From assembly GCA_020444065.1 (NCBI GenBank), contig JAHLLQ010000002.1, forward strand, positions 744,001-808,000: a stretch of 64,000 nucleotides of DNA, read 5' to 3'. The position numbers and the translations under genes are program-made. Below, one piece after another: positions 36,866 to 45,542 of the stretch. Source of the stretch: a bacterium. Its GTDB lineage: Bacteria; Sumerlaeota; Sumerlaeia; SLMS01; JAHLLQ01. How positions within the stretch are numbered: position 1 is the first letter of the stretch; each line of letters starts with the position of its first letter. Under the pieces are notes generated by a model. The model worked only from the letters and a program-made list of their open reading frames with translations. It did no database searches and was not told the origin of the DNA.

Positions 36866-37689
36866 CGCCCTTCCCCGCGTTATTCCTCGGTGCGCTGATT
36901 GTGACGCTACTGGCAGAAGCCATTCTGCCGGCGGGACGCCAGTGGCTTCCCAAGGAAGGTGGCGAGGATCGCGAACCTTTGCGAACCGGCCTCGGGCTGT
37001 GGGTTGGCCTGATGGTCTCGACGCTGCTGGCCGGCGTATTCCAGGACCGCATTCCCGGAAGCGACGGCCTTCGCATGGGGCCTTCCCTCTGGCCTCTGGC
37101 ACTGGCAGCGGCACCGTTGGTGATTGCGGCGCTGCTGAGCGACTTCGGCCGCCCGCGCAGCGAACGGCACGCTTTGGGGCTTCTGCTCAGCGGCATTGCA
37201 CTCTTCAGCGCTGGATTCTCGATCGCGATTCTGACGATTCCGCTGAAGGGAACCGTCGCTGTCGGCATGGTCGGCCAGGTGATCCTGACCACCTTCTGGC
37301 TCTTCCTGCTGGCCAGCATCGTCGAGTTGGTGAGCCTCATCCCGCTCGGCGTTGGCATTTTCGGCCTTGCGATGGCGGGGGTGATCTGGCTGAGCGGTGG
37401 GGAACAGCAATCGGTAGCCAGCTTCGGCCTGGCGGGCATCATCACCGGGGCGCTGGTTGGGCGCGCGCTCGGCGACCTGGTGCGGCGCCGACGGCTGGCG
37501 CTTGGTAAGGCTGAAATCTTTGGGCTGGGGATCTGGTTGACCGCTTTGACCAACATCTCCTTCCTAAAGAGTGTTGCCCTCGCGGGCTTCGTGTTGCCCC
37601 TTGGGGCGTTGGCCGTTGCGGTCATTCTGCTAACGATTCGCGGTTTCGAGCGCAGTCTGCTGCTGCGCGGCGCGCCACGGAACGACTGA
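36862..37689 (+). CDS. Polytopic membrane protein resembling a degenerate WecA/MraY
   Basis: 275 residues with about nine hydrophobic helices. By eye its layout follows GT4 polyprenyl-phosphate glycosyltransferases (WecA/MraY): an A-A-L-L-S-D-F-G-R-P segment where L-I-D-D-L is usual, then S-I-V-E-L-V-S-L-I-P-L-G-V-G in place of the N-L-I-D-G-L-D-G-L loop, and G-K-A-E-I-F-G-L-G where I-F-M-G-D-S-G-S is usual. The catalytic Asp pairs and the nucleotide-binding M-G-D-S-G are therefore missing. It overlaps the upstream glycosyltransferase by four bases. I read it as an inactive scaffold or lipid-carrier-binding partner for the GT2 enzymes, but it could be an unrelated membrane protein. The homology claim is tentative. 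Confidence 0.5.
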   Translation: MTPFPALFLGALIVTLLAEAILPAGRQWLPKEGGEDREPLRTGLGLWVGLMVSTLLAGVFQDRIPGSDGLRMGPSLWPLALAAAPLVIAALLSDFGRPRSERHALGLLLSGIALFSAGFSIAILTIPLKGTVAVGMVGQVILTTFWLFLLASIVELVSLIPLGVGIFGLAMAGVIWLSGGEQQSVASFGLAGIITGALVGRALGDLVRRRRLALGKAEIFGLGIWLTALTNISFLKSVALAGFVLPLGALAVAVILLTIRGFERSLLLRGAPRND

Positions 37690-37718
37690 CAATTCATTCA
37701 ACTCGGCAAGGACTTACG

Positions 37719-39317
37719 ATGGGCCTGTTTTCGCGACTGTTCGGAGGAAAGACGAAGGAAGAGGAGGAGCGCGAACGGCTCCTGGAGCAGATCAAGGAAC
37801 TGACTGCCGGCGCCTGTGAAGGCGAGTCCAGTCTCCGGGCCCTTGATGAAGCTCTACCGGATCCGAAGGATGTGGATCTGAAGCTCGAGATCATCAACAT
37901 GCTCTCCGAAATGGATCGGGACGACTGGGCCGAAGGACTCATCCACGCGCTGGCCCACGACGAAGACTGTCCGTTGCCGGTCTTGAAGGGCCTGCTGCGC
38001 CACTACCTCAATGAGAACCGTATCGGCGAAGTCACTGCACCAGTAAAGCGCATGCTGGCCGAGCGTCCTTCGGAAAGTGAGATTGCCGCCGCCCTGGGAC
38101 GCTACCGTCTCGGCGAGGAAGACTACGAGGCCGTGCTGAAGGAGATGGCCGATCCGCTGAAGGCGGCGCCGGACTCGATGTATCTGTTCGCGATTGTGGG
38201 CGAGTGCCACTTCCGTCGCGGCGAGCACGAAGCGGCCGTCACGCACCTGCGCGCGGCATGCGAACTGTACGAGCAGGCCTTCCGCCGCGGCGAGGTTCTG
38301 GCCGAGGAAATGCAGGCAGAACAGTTGGAGTTCAGCCGCCTGTACGGGATGCTTGAAGATGCCGCTCGCCATCATCTTGGCGCCGATCGCGTGCACGAAG
38401 CCTTCGAGACGATCCACATGGAGCCATCCGGCTTCGGCATTCAGAAAGAGGCGGAGCGGCTGGCCGCGGATCGGAAGGATTACACGCCGATCAGTACGGA
38501 GCTCTTGACCCAGGAGTGTCTCGGGGAAGAAGCGCAGAAGGCCGAGGACCAGTTCGACAGCCACGCGATTTCCCGCATGCTGGCGGGGGAGAAGGCCCTG
38601 CGTGAGTTGGACTACACCGAGGCCATGCGGCTGTTCCGCGAATCACTGGAACTGGACGGACGGTGCTTCGGCTCGTACTTCGGCTGGGCAGCCAGCGAAA
38701 TGATTCAGCGCGTTCCGGAATTCCCCGGTGCGCTGCCGGAAGAACCCACCGAAGACGAATGGAAGGCTTGGGAGAAGCTCTGTCCCGACCTGCCCGTCAT
38801 GACGGGGCTGGAACGCCGTATCGTGCGCGCCGCCGTCGAGCCGATCGCGAACTTCCACGCCCAGATGATCCGCCAGAAGGCGACCGCGCGTGTGCATTTG
38901 CTGGATGTGCGCCTCAGCGATATCTACCCGAAGCCCGTCGAAGCGCGTTTCGAGTTCGACGGCACAAACCCGAAAGCCGTCGGCGCATTCGCGACGAAGC
39001 TTCAGGCTCACACTCGCCTTGATGAATTCCTTGCGCTGCGACCGGAGCACTTCCGGTTCGCGCGCCAGTTCGGCTATATGATCGCCGACTCACTGACGCC
39101 GCGCGAGCGAAACAAGGCAGAGGATCTCATGAAGAAAGCCCGCCAGCACACGTTGCCTGGTCAGGGCCAGCGTATCGCGAATCTCGACGAGTTCATCGCC
39201 ACGACCTACGAAGGCTTGTGCCTGTCGCGCCTCTTTGGTGCGGCAGAGGACAACGAGTACTTCAAGATCTGGAAGGAAGTTGGCGTATTCGAGTACTTCG
39301 AGAAGCTTCGATCCTGA
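37719..39317 (+). CDS. Large helical (TPR-like) hypothetical protein
   Basis: 532 residues, soluble. After M-G-L-F-S-R-L-F-G-G comes an acidic helix, then helical repeats. Two TPR-like units are visible: Y-L-F-A-I-V-G-E-C-H-F-R-R-G-E-H-E-A-A-V (~152-171) and A-L-R-E-L-D-Y-T-E-A-M-R-L-F-R-E-S-L (~292-309). I recognise no catalytic motif in the C-terminal third. It is the last gene of the GT2-GT2-membrane protein cluster (29-nt gap), so it may be a scaffold or regulator of that glycan assembly. It ends 31 nt before a terminator hairpin. Confidence 0.7.
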   Translation: MGLFSRLFGGKTKEEEERERLLEQIKELTAGACEGESSLRALDEALPDPKDVDLKLEIINMLSEMDRDDWAEGLIHALAHDEDCPLPVLKGLLRHYLNENRIGEVTAPVKRMLAERPSESEIAAALGRYRLGEEDYEAVLKEMADPLKAAPDSMYLFAIVGECHFRRGEHEAAVTHLRAACELYEQAFRRGEVLAEEMQAEQLEFSRLYGMLEDAARHHLGADRVHEAFETIHMEPSGFGIQKEAERLAADRKDYTPISTELLTQECLGEEAQKAEDQFDSHAISRMLAGEKALRELDYTEAMRLFRESLELDGRCFGSYFGWAASEMIQRVPEFPGALPEEPTEDEWKAWEKLCPDLPVMTGLERRIVRAAVEPIANFHAQMIRQKATARVHLLDVRLSDIYPKPVEARFEFDGTNPKAVGAFATKLQAHTRLDEFLALRPEHFRFARQFGYMIADSLTPRERNKAEDLMKKARQHTLPGQGQRIANLDEFIATTYEGLCLSRLFGAAEDNEYFKIWKEVGVFEYFEKLRS

Positions 39318-39347
39318 ACAATCGAATCGGTCGATGAAGAACGCAAG

Positions 39348-39373
39348 AAGGCGCCCCCAGGCAGGGGCGCCTT
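39348..39373. terminator. Bidirectional terminator hairpin
   Basis: A 10-bp stem, AAGGCGCCCC (39348-39357) with GGGGCGCCTT (39364-39373), has a 6-nt loop. It sits between the convergent helical-repeat gene and rpmE. The forward side is followed by TGCTTCATCTCATT. Confidence 0.7.
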
Positions 39374-39415
39374 TGCTTCATCTCATTATCCCGTGTTCCG
39401 CAGAACGAAACGGCG

Positions 39416-39709
39416 TTATTCGCCGGCCTTGGCCTCGGCCTTCTTCTGGGCCTTCTTGGACATGACCTTGGTTCCGGCGAAGCGGCGGTTGAACTTGTCG
39501 ACGCGGCCCGCAGAGTCCACGAAGGACTTCTTGCCGGAGTAGAAGGGGTGGCAGCTAGAGCAGATTTCGAGGCTGATCACGGTGTGCGGAACGCCATCGA
39601 TCTCTTCGGTCTTGCCTTCGTCCTTGGTGGACATTCCGGTCCATTCCTGCTTGCAGCTCGCGCAGCGATAGAGAACCGGGCCGTACTTGGGGTGAATCTT
39701 CGCTTTCAT
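39416..39709 (-). CDS. rpmE: Ribosomal protein bL31, zinc-binding type
   Basis: 97 residues. 50S subunit protein bridging to the 30S head. The zinc-ribbon cysteines are present (Y-R-C-A-S-C-K and I-C-S-S-C-H-P-F-Y-S-G-K), so this is the C+ form. It keeps D-S-A-G-R-V-D-K-F-N-R-R-F and has a Lys/Ala-rich C-terminal tail. The start ATG overlaps the stop of the upstream Trm112-like gene by one base (TAATG on the reverse strand), indicating coupled translation. Confidence 0.97.
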   Translation of the reverse strand: MKAKIHPKYGPVLYRCASCKQEWTGMSTKDEGKTEEIDGVPHTVISLEICSSCHPFYSGKKSFVDSAGRVDKFNRRFAGTKVMSKKAQKKAEAKAGE

Positions 39710-39954
39710 TATTGGTCAGCCTTCCTCGGTTGTTTTCCGATCGGGTGTTCTTCCGCCCACTTCATGGCCTTGCCGTGTTCTTCGGGGGTGATGACTTCGG
39801 ACTCATCGATCAGAAGGATCGGAATGCCCTCGTCGACCCGGTACTTGCGGCGGCTGGAGGCGTCGGTCGAGACCAGATTGCCATCCTGATCTACAACCAG
39901 GGGGGCCTTGGTTTCCGGACAGACGAGGATTTCGAGCAGTTCCGGGTTGATCAT
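39709..39954 (-). CDS. Trm112/YcaR-like small protein
   Basis: 81 residues from the ATG ending at 39954. It matches the UPF0434/Trm112 pattern, L-L-E-I-L-V-C-P-E-T-K-A-P-L near the start and V-D-E-G-I-P-I-L-L-I-D-E-S in the middle. The family usually has C-P-x-C-K; here it is C-P-E-T-K, so the zinc site is missing. In other bacteria this family is encoded near lpxK/kdsB or ribosomal genes; its bacterial role is unclear. It is coupled to rpmE by a one-base overlap. Confidence 0.85.
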   Translation of the reverse strand: MINPELLEILVCPETKAPLVVDQDGNLVSTDASSRRKYRVDEGIPILLIDESEVITPEEHGKAMKWAEEHPIGKQPRKADQ

Positions 39955-40087
39955 TGGCGCACCCTCATTCACCTGGGGGATCGCGTGCGATGCCCTGTCC
40001 AGGGAGCCCAGGAGAGTACGCACGACGGGCCCCAATGCAAGCCGTTTTTTGCGTTTTTCCCAGGCTTCTGCCCATGATCACGAAAAA

Positions 40088-40113
40088 GGCCCCGAAGCAG
40101 ACGCTTCGAGGCC
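40088..40113 (-). terminator. Terminator of tRNA-Ala
   Basis: Stem GGCCCCGAAGC (40088-40098) with GCTTCGAGGCC (40103-40113), one mismatch. On the reverse strand it is followed by TTTTT (40087-40083). It begins 10 nt after the tRNA 3' end. Confidence 0.8.
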
Positions 40114-40123
40114 GTTTCTTTCG

Positions 40124-40199
40124 TGGTGGAGCGTACCAGATTTGAACTGGTGACCCCTACACTGCCAGTGTAGTGCTCTACCAGCTGAGCTAACGCCCC
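40124..40199 (-). tRNA. tRNA-Ala (anticodon GGC)
   Basis: Reverse-strand cloverleaf of 76 nt with encoded CCA. Acceptor GGGGCGT pairs with ACGCTCC and includes the G3-U70 identity pair of tRNA-Ala. D arm AGCTCAGCTGGTAGAGC; anticodon stem CTACA/TGTAG with loop CTGGCAG and anticodon GGC; the T arm contains GTTCAAATC. Confidence 0.96.
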
Positions 40200-40320
40200 A
40201 CATGAGGGCCCAGCGGAGGGGCTCCCCCCCGCGAGGGCTTGGAGATAAGCCCAACCCCGCTCGGCGCGTCAAGGCCTTTGTCGCAGGTTTTTTCTCCTGC
40301 CTGGAAGCCTCAGATTCGAA

Positions 40321-40836
40321 TCAATGCGCGTACATTAAATCAGACTTTGTTGGTGCAGGAACGGTACCGAAGAGACTCACTTCCACACGGATGTCTCCAA
40401 CGACAGGCTGCAAGCGATCTACATTGATGGCGTCGCCTGCTCGAGCTCTGATTGGTGGATCGAAGGTCAGATGCTGCACGCCCGATTCCTTAACAGCCAC
40501 GTTGAGTGGATACACAAATCCAGGTTGGCCAAGATAGACATTCGCGAGACATGTGTCCACTTCGAAAATGTATGTAGAGATTGTCGCGGATGTGATGTCG
40601 ATTTCGGTCGAAGCATCGAACGTGGTTGATTGGGAAGACACGGTCTCGGAGAGTAAGTTGACAGAATACTCCGTACGAGTATTGCCTCGATCCAGGGATG
40701 CCAAGGCACCCCGGGAGGTATCCTTGCTTTTGGGGGAGAGCTCTTTCCCGCTGCCCACTGCAGTTTGGTCAAGAAATAGCATCGCGATCACCAGGGCGAG
40801 CAATGTCGTGCCGATCAGAATCCGCTTCCGAATCAT
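40321..40836 (-). CDS. Small membrane-anchored or secreted hypothetical protein
   Basis: 171 residues from the ATG ending at 40836 (GGAGG 7 nt upstream; the longer frame to 41016 lacks signals). Positively charged M-I-R-K-R followed by a single hydrophobic segment (I-L-I-G-T-T-L-L-A-L-V-I-A-M-L-F-L) forms a signal peptide or anchor. The rest is Ser/Thr-rich and beta-like, with P-G-F-V-Y-P-L-N-V-A-V-K and R-A-R-A-G-D-A-I-N-V, as in small periplasmic or surface beta-sandwich proteins. I recognise no family. It is divergent from mlaE; no operon partner follows before tRNA-Ala. Confidence 0.65.
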   Translation of the reverse strand: MIRKRILIGTTLLALVIAMLFLDQTAVGSGKELSPKSKDTSRGALASLDRGNTRTEYSVNLLSETVSSQSTTFDASTEIDITSATISTYIFEVDTCLANVYLGQPGFVYPLNVAVKESGVQHLTFDPPIRARAGDAINVDRLQPVVGDIRVEVSLFGTVPAPTKSDLMYAH

Positions 40837-41094
40837 CCGTCTTCCTCCACATAGGAATATATTTGCGTCCAGTATTTTGACGTTTGAGCGGCAGAGCAAG
40901 GGCTTTTGTTTTTTATGCGGAACCCGGCATGGAATCGAACAATCTGGGACAAACAAGCAACTCCCCGCCGACGGATCGATTGGATCTCGGCACAGCCCTG
41001 GATCGTGAGAGTGCAACTATCCCGCTTGCGTCCGTCACTCTGGTTCGGAGACTTTTGGACCTCGATTTTTAGCCATTCCCGCAACCGGAGCAGC

Positions 41095-41868
41095 ATGACA
41101 GGCATGTGGACGCGAATTGAAAACGCCTTTCAGACACTTTTTGCAACGAGTGGCGGCATTTTTGTTCTGTTCGTCCAGAGCCTGCTGAACATCCGGTTCC
41201 GCGCGGGGGACTTGTCGCGTCTGTTCCGCCAAATGCTCCAGATCGGCGTTTATTCGCTGCCGCTGGCGGCGATGATCGGCTTCTTCACCGGAATGATCTT
41301 CTCGCTCAACATCGGTCTTCCGCTGCAGGACTACGGCGCGATCGATCGGCTGGGATCGATCCTGAGTGTCGCCATCGTGCGCGAGTTCGCTCCGGTCTTC
41401 ACGGCCTTCATCGTAGCGGCCCGTGTGGGTGCCGCCATGACCGCTGAACTCGGCACTATGGCCGTCAGCGAAGAGGTCGATACCCTGCGCGTTCTCGGTA
41501 TCCCACCGGCTCGCTTCCTGGCGATGCCGCGCGTGGTTGGCTCGCTCATCATGAATCCGCTGCTGACGGTTTATTCGACGGCGACGGGTCTGATCGGCGG
41601 CTGGGTCTTGGCCACGGCGTACTTCCGCATTCCCAGTTCGGTCTTCTGGATTCGGACCTTCAACACCGTGGACCTGGAAGAGATCACTCACGGTCTGATC
41701 AAAGCGCTCGTCTTTGGTGCGCTTTACTCGACCATCTGCGTTTACCATGGTCTTTCCACCACCGGGGGCGCAGAGGGTGTCGGTCGTTCAACGACGCGAG
41801 CCGTTGTCGTCTCCCTGACGATGATCCTCGTTGCGGACTTCCTCCTGACCCGCGCGATGTTCGGCTGA
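41095..41868 (+). CDS. mlaE: MlaE-type lipid ABC transporter permease
   Basis: 257 residues, about six helices. MlaE permeases move phospholipids between inner and outer membranes together with an MlaF ATPase and an MlaD-type MCE protein. Characteristic stretches are Y-S-L-P-L-A-A-M-I-G-F-F-T-G-M-I, V-R-E-F-A-P-V-F-T-A-F-I-V-A-A-R-V-G-A-A and the E-L-G-T-M-x-V-x-E-E-V-D-T-L-R-V-L-G loop that contacts the ATPase. The start is the ATG at 41095 (GGAG 5 nt upstream), which gives the family length; the longer frame from 40906 is rejected. mlaF and mlaD do not follow; yaaA is downstream. Confidence 0.93.
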   Translation: MTGMWTRIENAFQTLFATSGGIFVLFVQSLLNIRFRAGDLSRLFRQMLQIGVYSLPLAAMIGFFTGMIFSLNIGLPLQDYGAIDRLGSILSVAIVREFAPVFTAFIVAARVGAAMTAELGTMAVSEEVDTLRVLGIPPARFLAMPRVVGSLIMNPLLTVYSTATGLIGGWVLATAYFRIPSSVFWIRTFNTVDLEEITHGLIKALVFGALYSTICVYHGLSTTGGAEGVGRSTTRAVVVSLTMILVADFLLTRAMFG

Positions 41869-41898
41869 TTTCCTGACCGTCCCACCAAGTGTGCTGTC

Positions 41899-41928
41899 TT
41901 GACACCCCCTCGCCTGCATTGGTAACTT
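41899..41928 (+). promoter_or_regulatory. Candidate sigma-70 promoter for yaaA
   Basis: TTGACA (41899-41904), an 18-nt spacer, and TAACTT (41923-41928). It lies in the 291-nt gap after mlaE and would leave a leader of roughly 225 nt before yaaA. The rest of the gap shows no gene or strong hairpin. Confidence 0.35.
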
Positions 41929-42159
41929 GTTCACTGTGCCGAGACCCTTGAGCGGTCTGAAGAAAGAGGGCGCCCTGCAATTGCTGTGTGTCGGTCGACC
42001 TCTACAGTTGTTGGTCTCGCACAAAGGACGCTTGGATCGACTCGGTGATGGGTCGGACATCCTCGGTGCGTGCCACCTCACGCAGAACAGCTTGGACGGC
42101 TTCTCAGGAGTCCTCGAACGGGTGGCGGAGCGCAGCGCGACTAATTCGGAGGTTCTCCT

Positions 42160-42972
42160 GTGAGCGACTGGGTTCTACTTCTCTCCCCATCAGAATCGAA
42201 GGCCAGGCCGCCGAAGAATGGAATGGCATTCGAGAATGCCTTCAAGCAGAAGCGGACGAACTCGTTTCGCGAATTGAATCCCTACCGCGAGCGCCTGTTG
42301 GAAGCGATCGACGCCGTCCTGAAGCGCTCCGGCGGGTTGGAAGACGTCTTCGACGTTCGCGGAGAGGCGTTGGAAGAGGCAATTCGCCTCAATCGCGGCA
42401 TTCGGCAATCCAAGACGATGCCGGCCCGCGAACTGTACACAGGAATCATGTACCAGGCGATCGAGTACAAGACGCTTGGCAAAGAGGAGAAGAAGCGTTT
42501 CGACAAGCAAGTCCTCATCTTCACGGGCCTCTTCGGGCTCGTTCGGCCGACCGACCGCGTCCCACCCTACAAACTGAAGATGAACTCGAACATCGGCGGA
42601 ATGATCGGTAAGGTGACCAACTACTGGCGCCAGCCGGTCAGTGAGATCTTGCGCCAGGAGCTTCGTGGCAAGGTCGTGTGGGACTTCCTGCCGGACCAGC
42701 ACCGGCGCGTGTGGGACGGTTCGGGGGAGATCAAAGCCTGTCACCAGGTCAAATTCGTGAAGCGCGTCATCCGGAGCGGCGTCGCCGAGTGGAAGACGAT
42801 CAGTCATCACTCGAAGGCGCTCAAGGGCGCCTTGATCCGCCATCTGCTCTCGAAGGACGCGACCTCGCCCCGCGCGCTGCGCGATTTCACGCATCCCGAC
42901 GGCTATCACTACGAGCCTTCGCTGAGCGTCGAGAACCGCCGGAAGGCCCTGCTCGTATTCGCCGCCGAGTGA
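42160..42972 (+). CDS. yaaA: Peroxide-stress protein YaaA (UPF0246)
   Basis: 270 residues. YaaA lowers free intracellular iron under H2O2 stress in E. coli; structurally it is a DNA-binding-like fold. The family pattern is clear: L-L-L-S-P-S-E-S-K at the start, Y-T-G-I-M-Y-Q-A-I-E near 87, F-T-G-L-F-G-L-V-R-P and I-S-H-H-S-K-A-L-K-G. The start codon is GTG at 42160, supported by GGAGG 7 nt upstream. Length agrees with the family. It is followed at 30 nt by an aldo/keto reductase, probably in the same transcript; with ahpC/ahpD elsewhere in the window it adds to a peroxide-defence set. Confidence 0.9.
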   Translation: MSDWVLLLSPSESKARPPKNGMAFENAFKQKRTNSFRELNPYRERLLEAIDAVLKRSGGLEDVFDVRGEALEEAIRLNRGIRQSKTMPARELYTGIMYQAIEYKTLGKEEKKRFDKQVLIFTGLFGLVRPTDRVPPYKLKMNSNIGGMIGKVTNYWRQPVSEILRQELRGKVVWDFLPDQHRRVWDGSGEIKACHQVKFVKRVIRSGVAEWKTISHHSKALKGALIRHLLSKDATSPRALRDFTHPDGYHYEPSLSVENRRKALLVFAAE

Positions 42973-43002
42973 CGCGCCATTTCACAGAGCGAAGGACATC
43001 TC

Positions 43003-44124
43003 ATGCCTGACAAGACCCTGATGCCCGGCCGTGCAACGGCTGAGGGAACCGCTCGCTATGTCGGTCGCTTTCCCGACTTCCCGGTCGGGACGTACCGCGA
43101 ACGACTGGGGCTGCATGCCTCCAGCATCGGAATGGGGACGTACCTGGGGGAACCGGAGGAGAGCGACGTTTTCCAATCCGCCATTGCGAAGATTGTCACG
43201 TCCGGCGTGAACGTTTTCGACACGGCCATCAACTATCGTTGTCAGATGAGCGAGCGCGACCTGGGTAAGGCGATTCGGGCCGCTGTCGATGCCGGAGAGA
43301 TTCAACGGGATGAGATCATCGTCAGCACAAAGGGCGGCTTCCTGCCACTCGACTTCGAGCAGGGAATGGACAACCCGCGCCAGTATCTGACGGAGTCTTT
43401 TCTGAAGTCCGGCCTGTGCCCTCAGGATGAGATCGCCGGCGGATGCCAGTGCATCGCTCCGGCCTATATCGAGGATCAGATTGAGCGAAGCAGGCGGAAT
43501 CTCGGGCTGGAAACCATCGACATCTACTACCTGCACAACGTCGAGATGCAGTTTGCCGAGTTGCCGCGTGCGGACGTACTGAGTCGCATCAAAGCTGCCT
43601 TCGATGTTCTTGCGCAGAAAGTCGTCGAGGGCGAAATCGGGTGGTACGGCGTAGCGACGTGGAATGGACTGCGCCAGGAAGCGGATTCACAAGAACGTTT
43701 GGATTTGGACGAGCTGGAACGTCTCGCCGTCGAGGTCGAGGGGCCGAATCATCACTTCGCCGCCGTGCAACTGCCCGTGAATCTGATGATGAGCGAGGCC
43801 CTGCGCATCGAGCACGATCCGGAGCATCACCCAGGAAAGAATGTGCTGCAGGTTGCGGATGAGCTCGAGCTGTTTGTGATGACCAGTGCTTCCATCATGC
43901 AGGGAAAACTCGCCGGTGGGTTGCCGGCCGCGCTGCAGCAGGTTTTTCCCGGTCTGGACACGGATGCTCAGCGAGCGCTCCAGCACACCCGTTCGGCGGC
44001 CGGCGTGACGACGGCGCTTGTCGGAATGAAGAACCTGGACCACGTGCGAGAGAACCTGGCGCTGCTGGCGAAGTCTCGCGTGCCGGAATCTCTCATCGCT
44101 CGTCTGTACGGCGCCACAGGCTAA
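43003..44124 (+). CDS. Aldo/keto reductase
   Basis: 373 residues, TIM-barrel NADPH-dependent oxidoreductase. The catalytic tetrad fits: Asp73 and Tyr78 in F-D-T-A-I-N-Y, Lys110 in V-S-T-K-G-G, and His178 in Y-Y-L-H-N-V. Downstream, a T-S-A-S-I-M-Q-G-K-L segment and the G-V-T-T-A-L-V-G-M-K coenzyme region are typical. Longer than the usual ~320, with an insert around 115-150 containing three cysteines (C-P-Q-D-E-I-A-G-G-C-Q-C). The substrate is unknown. The start ATG at 43003 follows GAAGGA. It is co-directional with yaaA and ends in a hairpin. Confidence 0.9.
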   Translation: MPDKTLMPGRATAEGTARYVGRFPDFPVGTYRERLGLHASSIGMGTYLGEPEESDVFQSAIAKIVTSGVNVFDTAINYRCQMSERDLGKAIRAAVDAGEIQRDEIIVSTKGGFLPLDFEQGMDNPRQYLTESFLKSGLCPQDEIAGGCQCIAPAYIEDQIERSRRNLGLETIDIYYLHNVEMQFAELPRADVLSRIKAAFDVLAQKVVEGEIGWYGVATWNGLRQEADSQERLDLDELERLAVEVEGPNHHFAAVQLPVNLMMSEALRIEHDPEHHPGKNVLQVADELELFVMTSASIMQGKLAGGLPAALQQVFPGLDTDAQRALQHTRSAAGVTTALVGMKNLDHVRENLALLAKSRVPESLIARLYGATG

Positions 44125-44129
44125 AGAAA

Positions 44130-44157
44130 GACGCCGAGACCAGACGGCCTCGGCGTC
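44130..44157. terminator. Terminator between aldo/keto reductase and pilC
   Basis: A 9-bp stem, GACGCCGAG (44130-44138) with CTCGGCGTC (44149-44157), has a 10-nt loop. It lies between convergent genes and is followed on the forward strand by ATTGGATTTCC, so the U-tract is weak. Confidence 0.65.
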
Positions 44158-44187
44158 ATTGGATTTCCTCCCAATTCTCGTCGTGAC

Positions 44188-45420
44188 TTAGTTACCGACG
44201 ACCTTCGGGATCGAGAACAGCGGCAGGTAAAGCGCGATAACGATCAGACCGACGATCGCACCCAGGAACACGATCATGATCGGTTCGAGGATGGATGCGA
44301 GCGCGTTCACCGTATCGTCCACTTCGCGTTCGTAGGCTTCAGCAACCTTTGTGAGCATCTGATCGATAGCACCGGTTTCTTCACCGACGGCGACCATGTG
44401 GACGACAAGCGGCGGGAAGACTTCGCATTCGGCCAGAGGCTCGTGGATTGACTCACCATCCTTCACCGATTGATAAACCTGCTCCATCGCGCGCGAGATC
44501 ACTTCATTACCGGACGTATCGCGCACGATGTCGAGTGCCTGCAAGATCGGCACACCGGACGTGATCAGCGTAGCCAACGTACCGGCGAATCGGGTGATAG
44601 CGACTTTCTGAACCAGCGATCCCAAGACAGGGATCTTCATGGTTATCTTGTCGATCACGTACTTTCCGTCGCGAGTGCCGTTAATCTTCTTGAAGATGAA
44701 CCAGACGGCGACAGCGAACAGGACAATCATCCAGGTTTTGTGGAGTAGGATGTCAGATGCTCGCACAAGTAACATGGTCAGACCTGGTAGCTCTGCACCC
44801 AGCTGTTCGAAAATACCGACGAACTTCGGAATGATCTTCCAGAGAATGAAGCCCACGATCAGGATTGCCAGGACAGACACGACGAGCGGGTACATCATGG
44901 CGGACTTCACTTTGCCCTTCAGGGCCTGGCGTTTTTCCAGGAAGTAGGAAATTTTGTCGAGCACTGCCTCGAGCACGCCGCCGATCTCTCCGGCACGCAC
45001 CATGTTGACGTACAGAGCGTCGAAGACCTTGGGGTGTTTCGCCAGCGCTTCGGAGAGCGACGAACCGCCTTCAATGTCTTTCATGATTGCCTGGATCTTC
45101 TCTTTGAAGACGACCGATTCCACCTGCTCCGTCAGAATGAACAGCGAGCGCAGAATCGGCAGGCCGGCATCGATCAGGGTCGCGAGCTGGCGTGAGAAAG
45201 TCATGATATGCTTCGTCTTGATCCGGTGCATGATGTTACGAACACCGGGAAGCGCGAAGATATCCAGGTCCGACGCCTTGCTCTTATGCTGGACGACCTT
45301 CAGGGGATAATACCCCATCGTGCGGAGTTTTTCGATAATGATGTCTTCGTTGGAGGCGTCGATCAGGCCGCGGACCTGCTTGCCGCCTTTGTCGAGTGCT
45401 TCGTAGAAAAACTCAGGCAT
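44188..45420 (-). CDS. pilC: Type IV pilus inner-membrane platform protein PilC
   Basis: 410 residues, the family length (PilC/GspF). It is the inner-membrane platform that couples extension and retraction ATPases to pilin assembly. Two T2SSF domains are visible: F-S-R-Q-L-A-T-L-I-D-A-G-L-P-I-L near 75 and F-A-G-T-L-A-T-L-I-T-S-G-V-P-I-L near 275, each followed by the G-E-x-x-G (G-E-I-G-G, G-E-E-T-G) motif and membrane helices. The start ATG ends at 45420 with AAGGAG 8 nt upstream. It stands alone, divergent from the TMTC-like gene. Confidence 0.95.
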   Translation of the reverse strand: MPEFFYEALDKGGKQVRGLIDASNEDIIIEKLRTMGYYPLKVVQHKSKASDLDIFALPGVRNIMHRIKTKHIMTFSRQLATLIDAGLPILRSLFILTEQVESVVFKEKIQAIMKDIEGGSSLSEALAKHPKVFDALYVNMVRAGEIGGVLEAVLDKISYFLEKRQALKGKVKSAMMYPLVVSVLAILIVGFILWKIIPKFVGIFEQLGAELPGLTMLLVRASDILLHKTWMIVLFAVAVWFIFKKINGTRDGKYVIDKITMKIPVLGSLVQKVAITRFAGTLATLITSGVPILQALDIVRDTSGNEVISRAMEQVYQSVKDGESIHEPLAECEVFPPLVVHMVAVGEETGAIDQMLTKVAEAYEREVDDTVNALASILEPIMIVFLGAIVGLIVIALYLPLFSIPKVVGN

Positions 45421-45542
45421 GTCGCTACTCCTTCTCGGGTGGAACCGGACCAATAGCTCGAATTGCCCGAAACGCATGTCGTCCGAGCACACCTAACAAT
45501 TTCGTGCCGCAGGCCGGTTCTGTCAACGGCTAAACGGGGCGT

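Noticed and set aside
41927-42163. 78-codon forward frame in the mlaE-yaaA gap
   Set aside because: No motif, overlapping the yaaA start in another frame, and no ribosome site.
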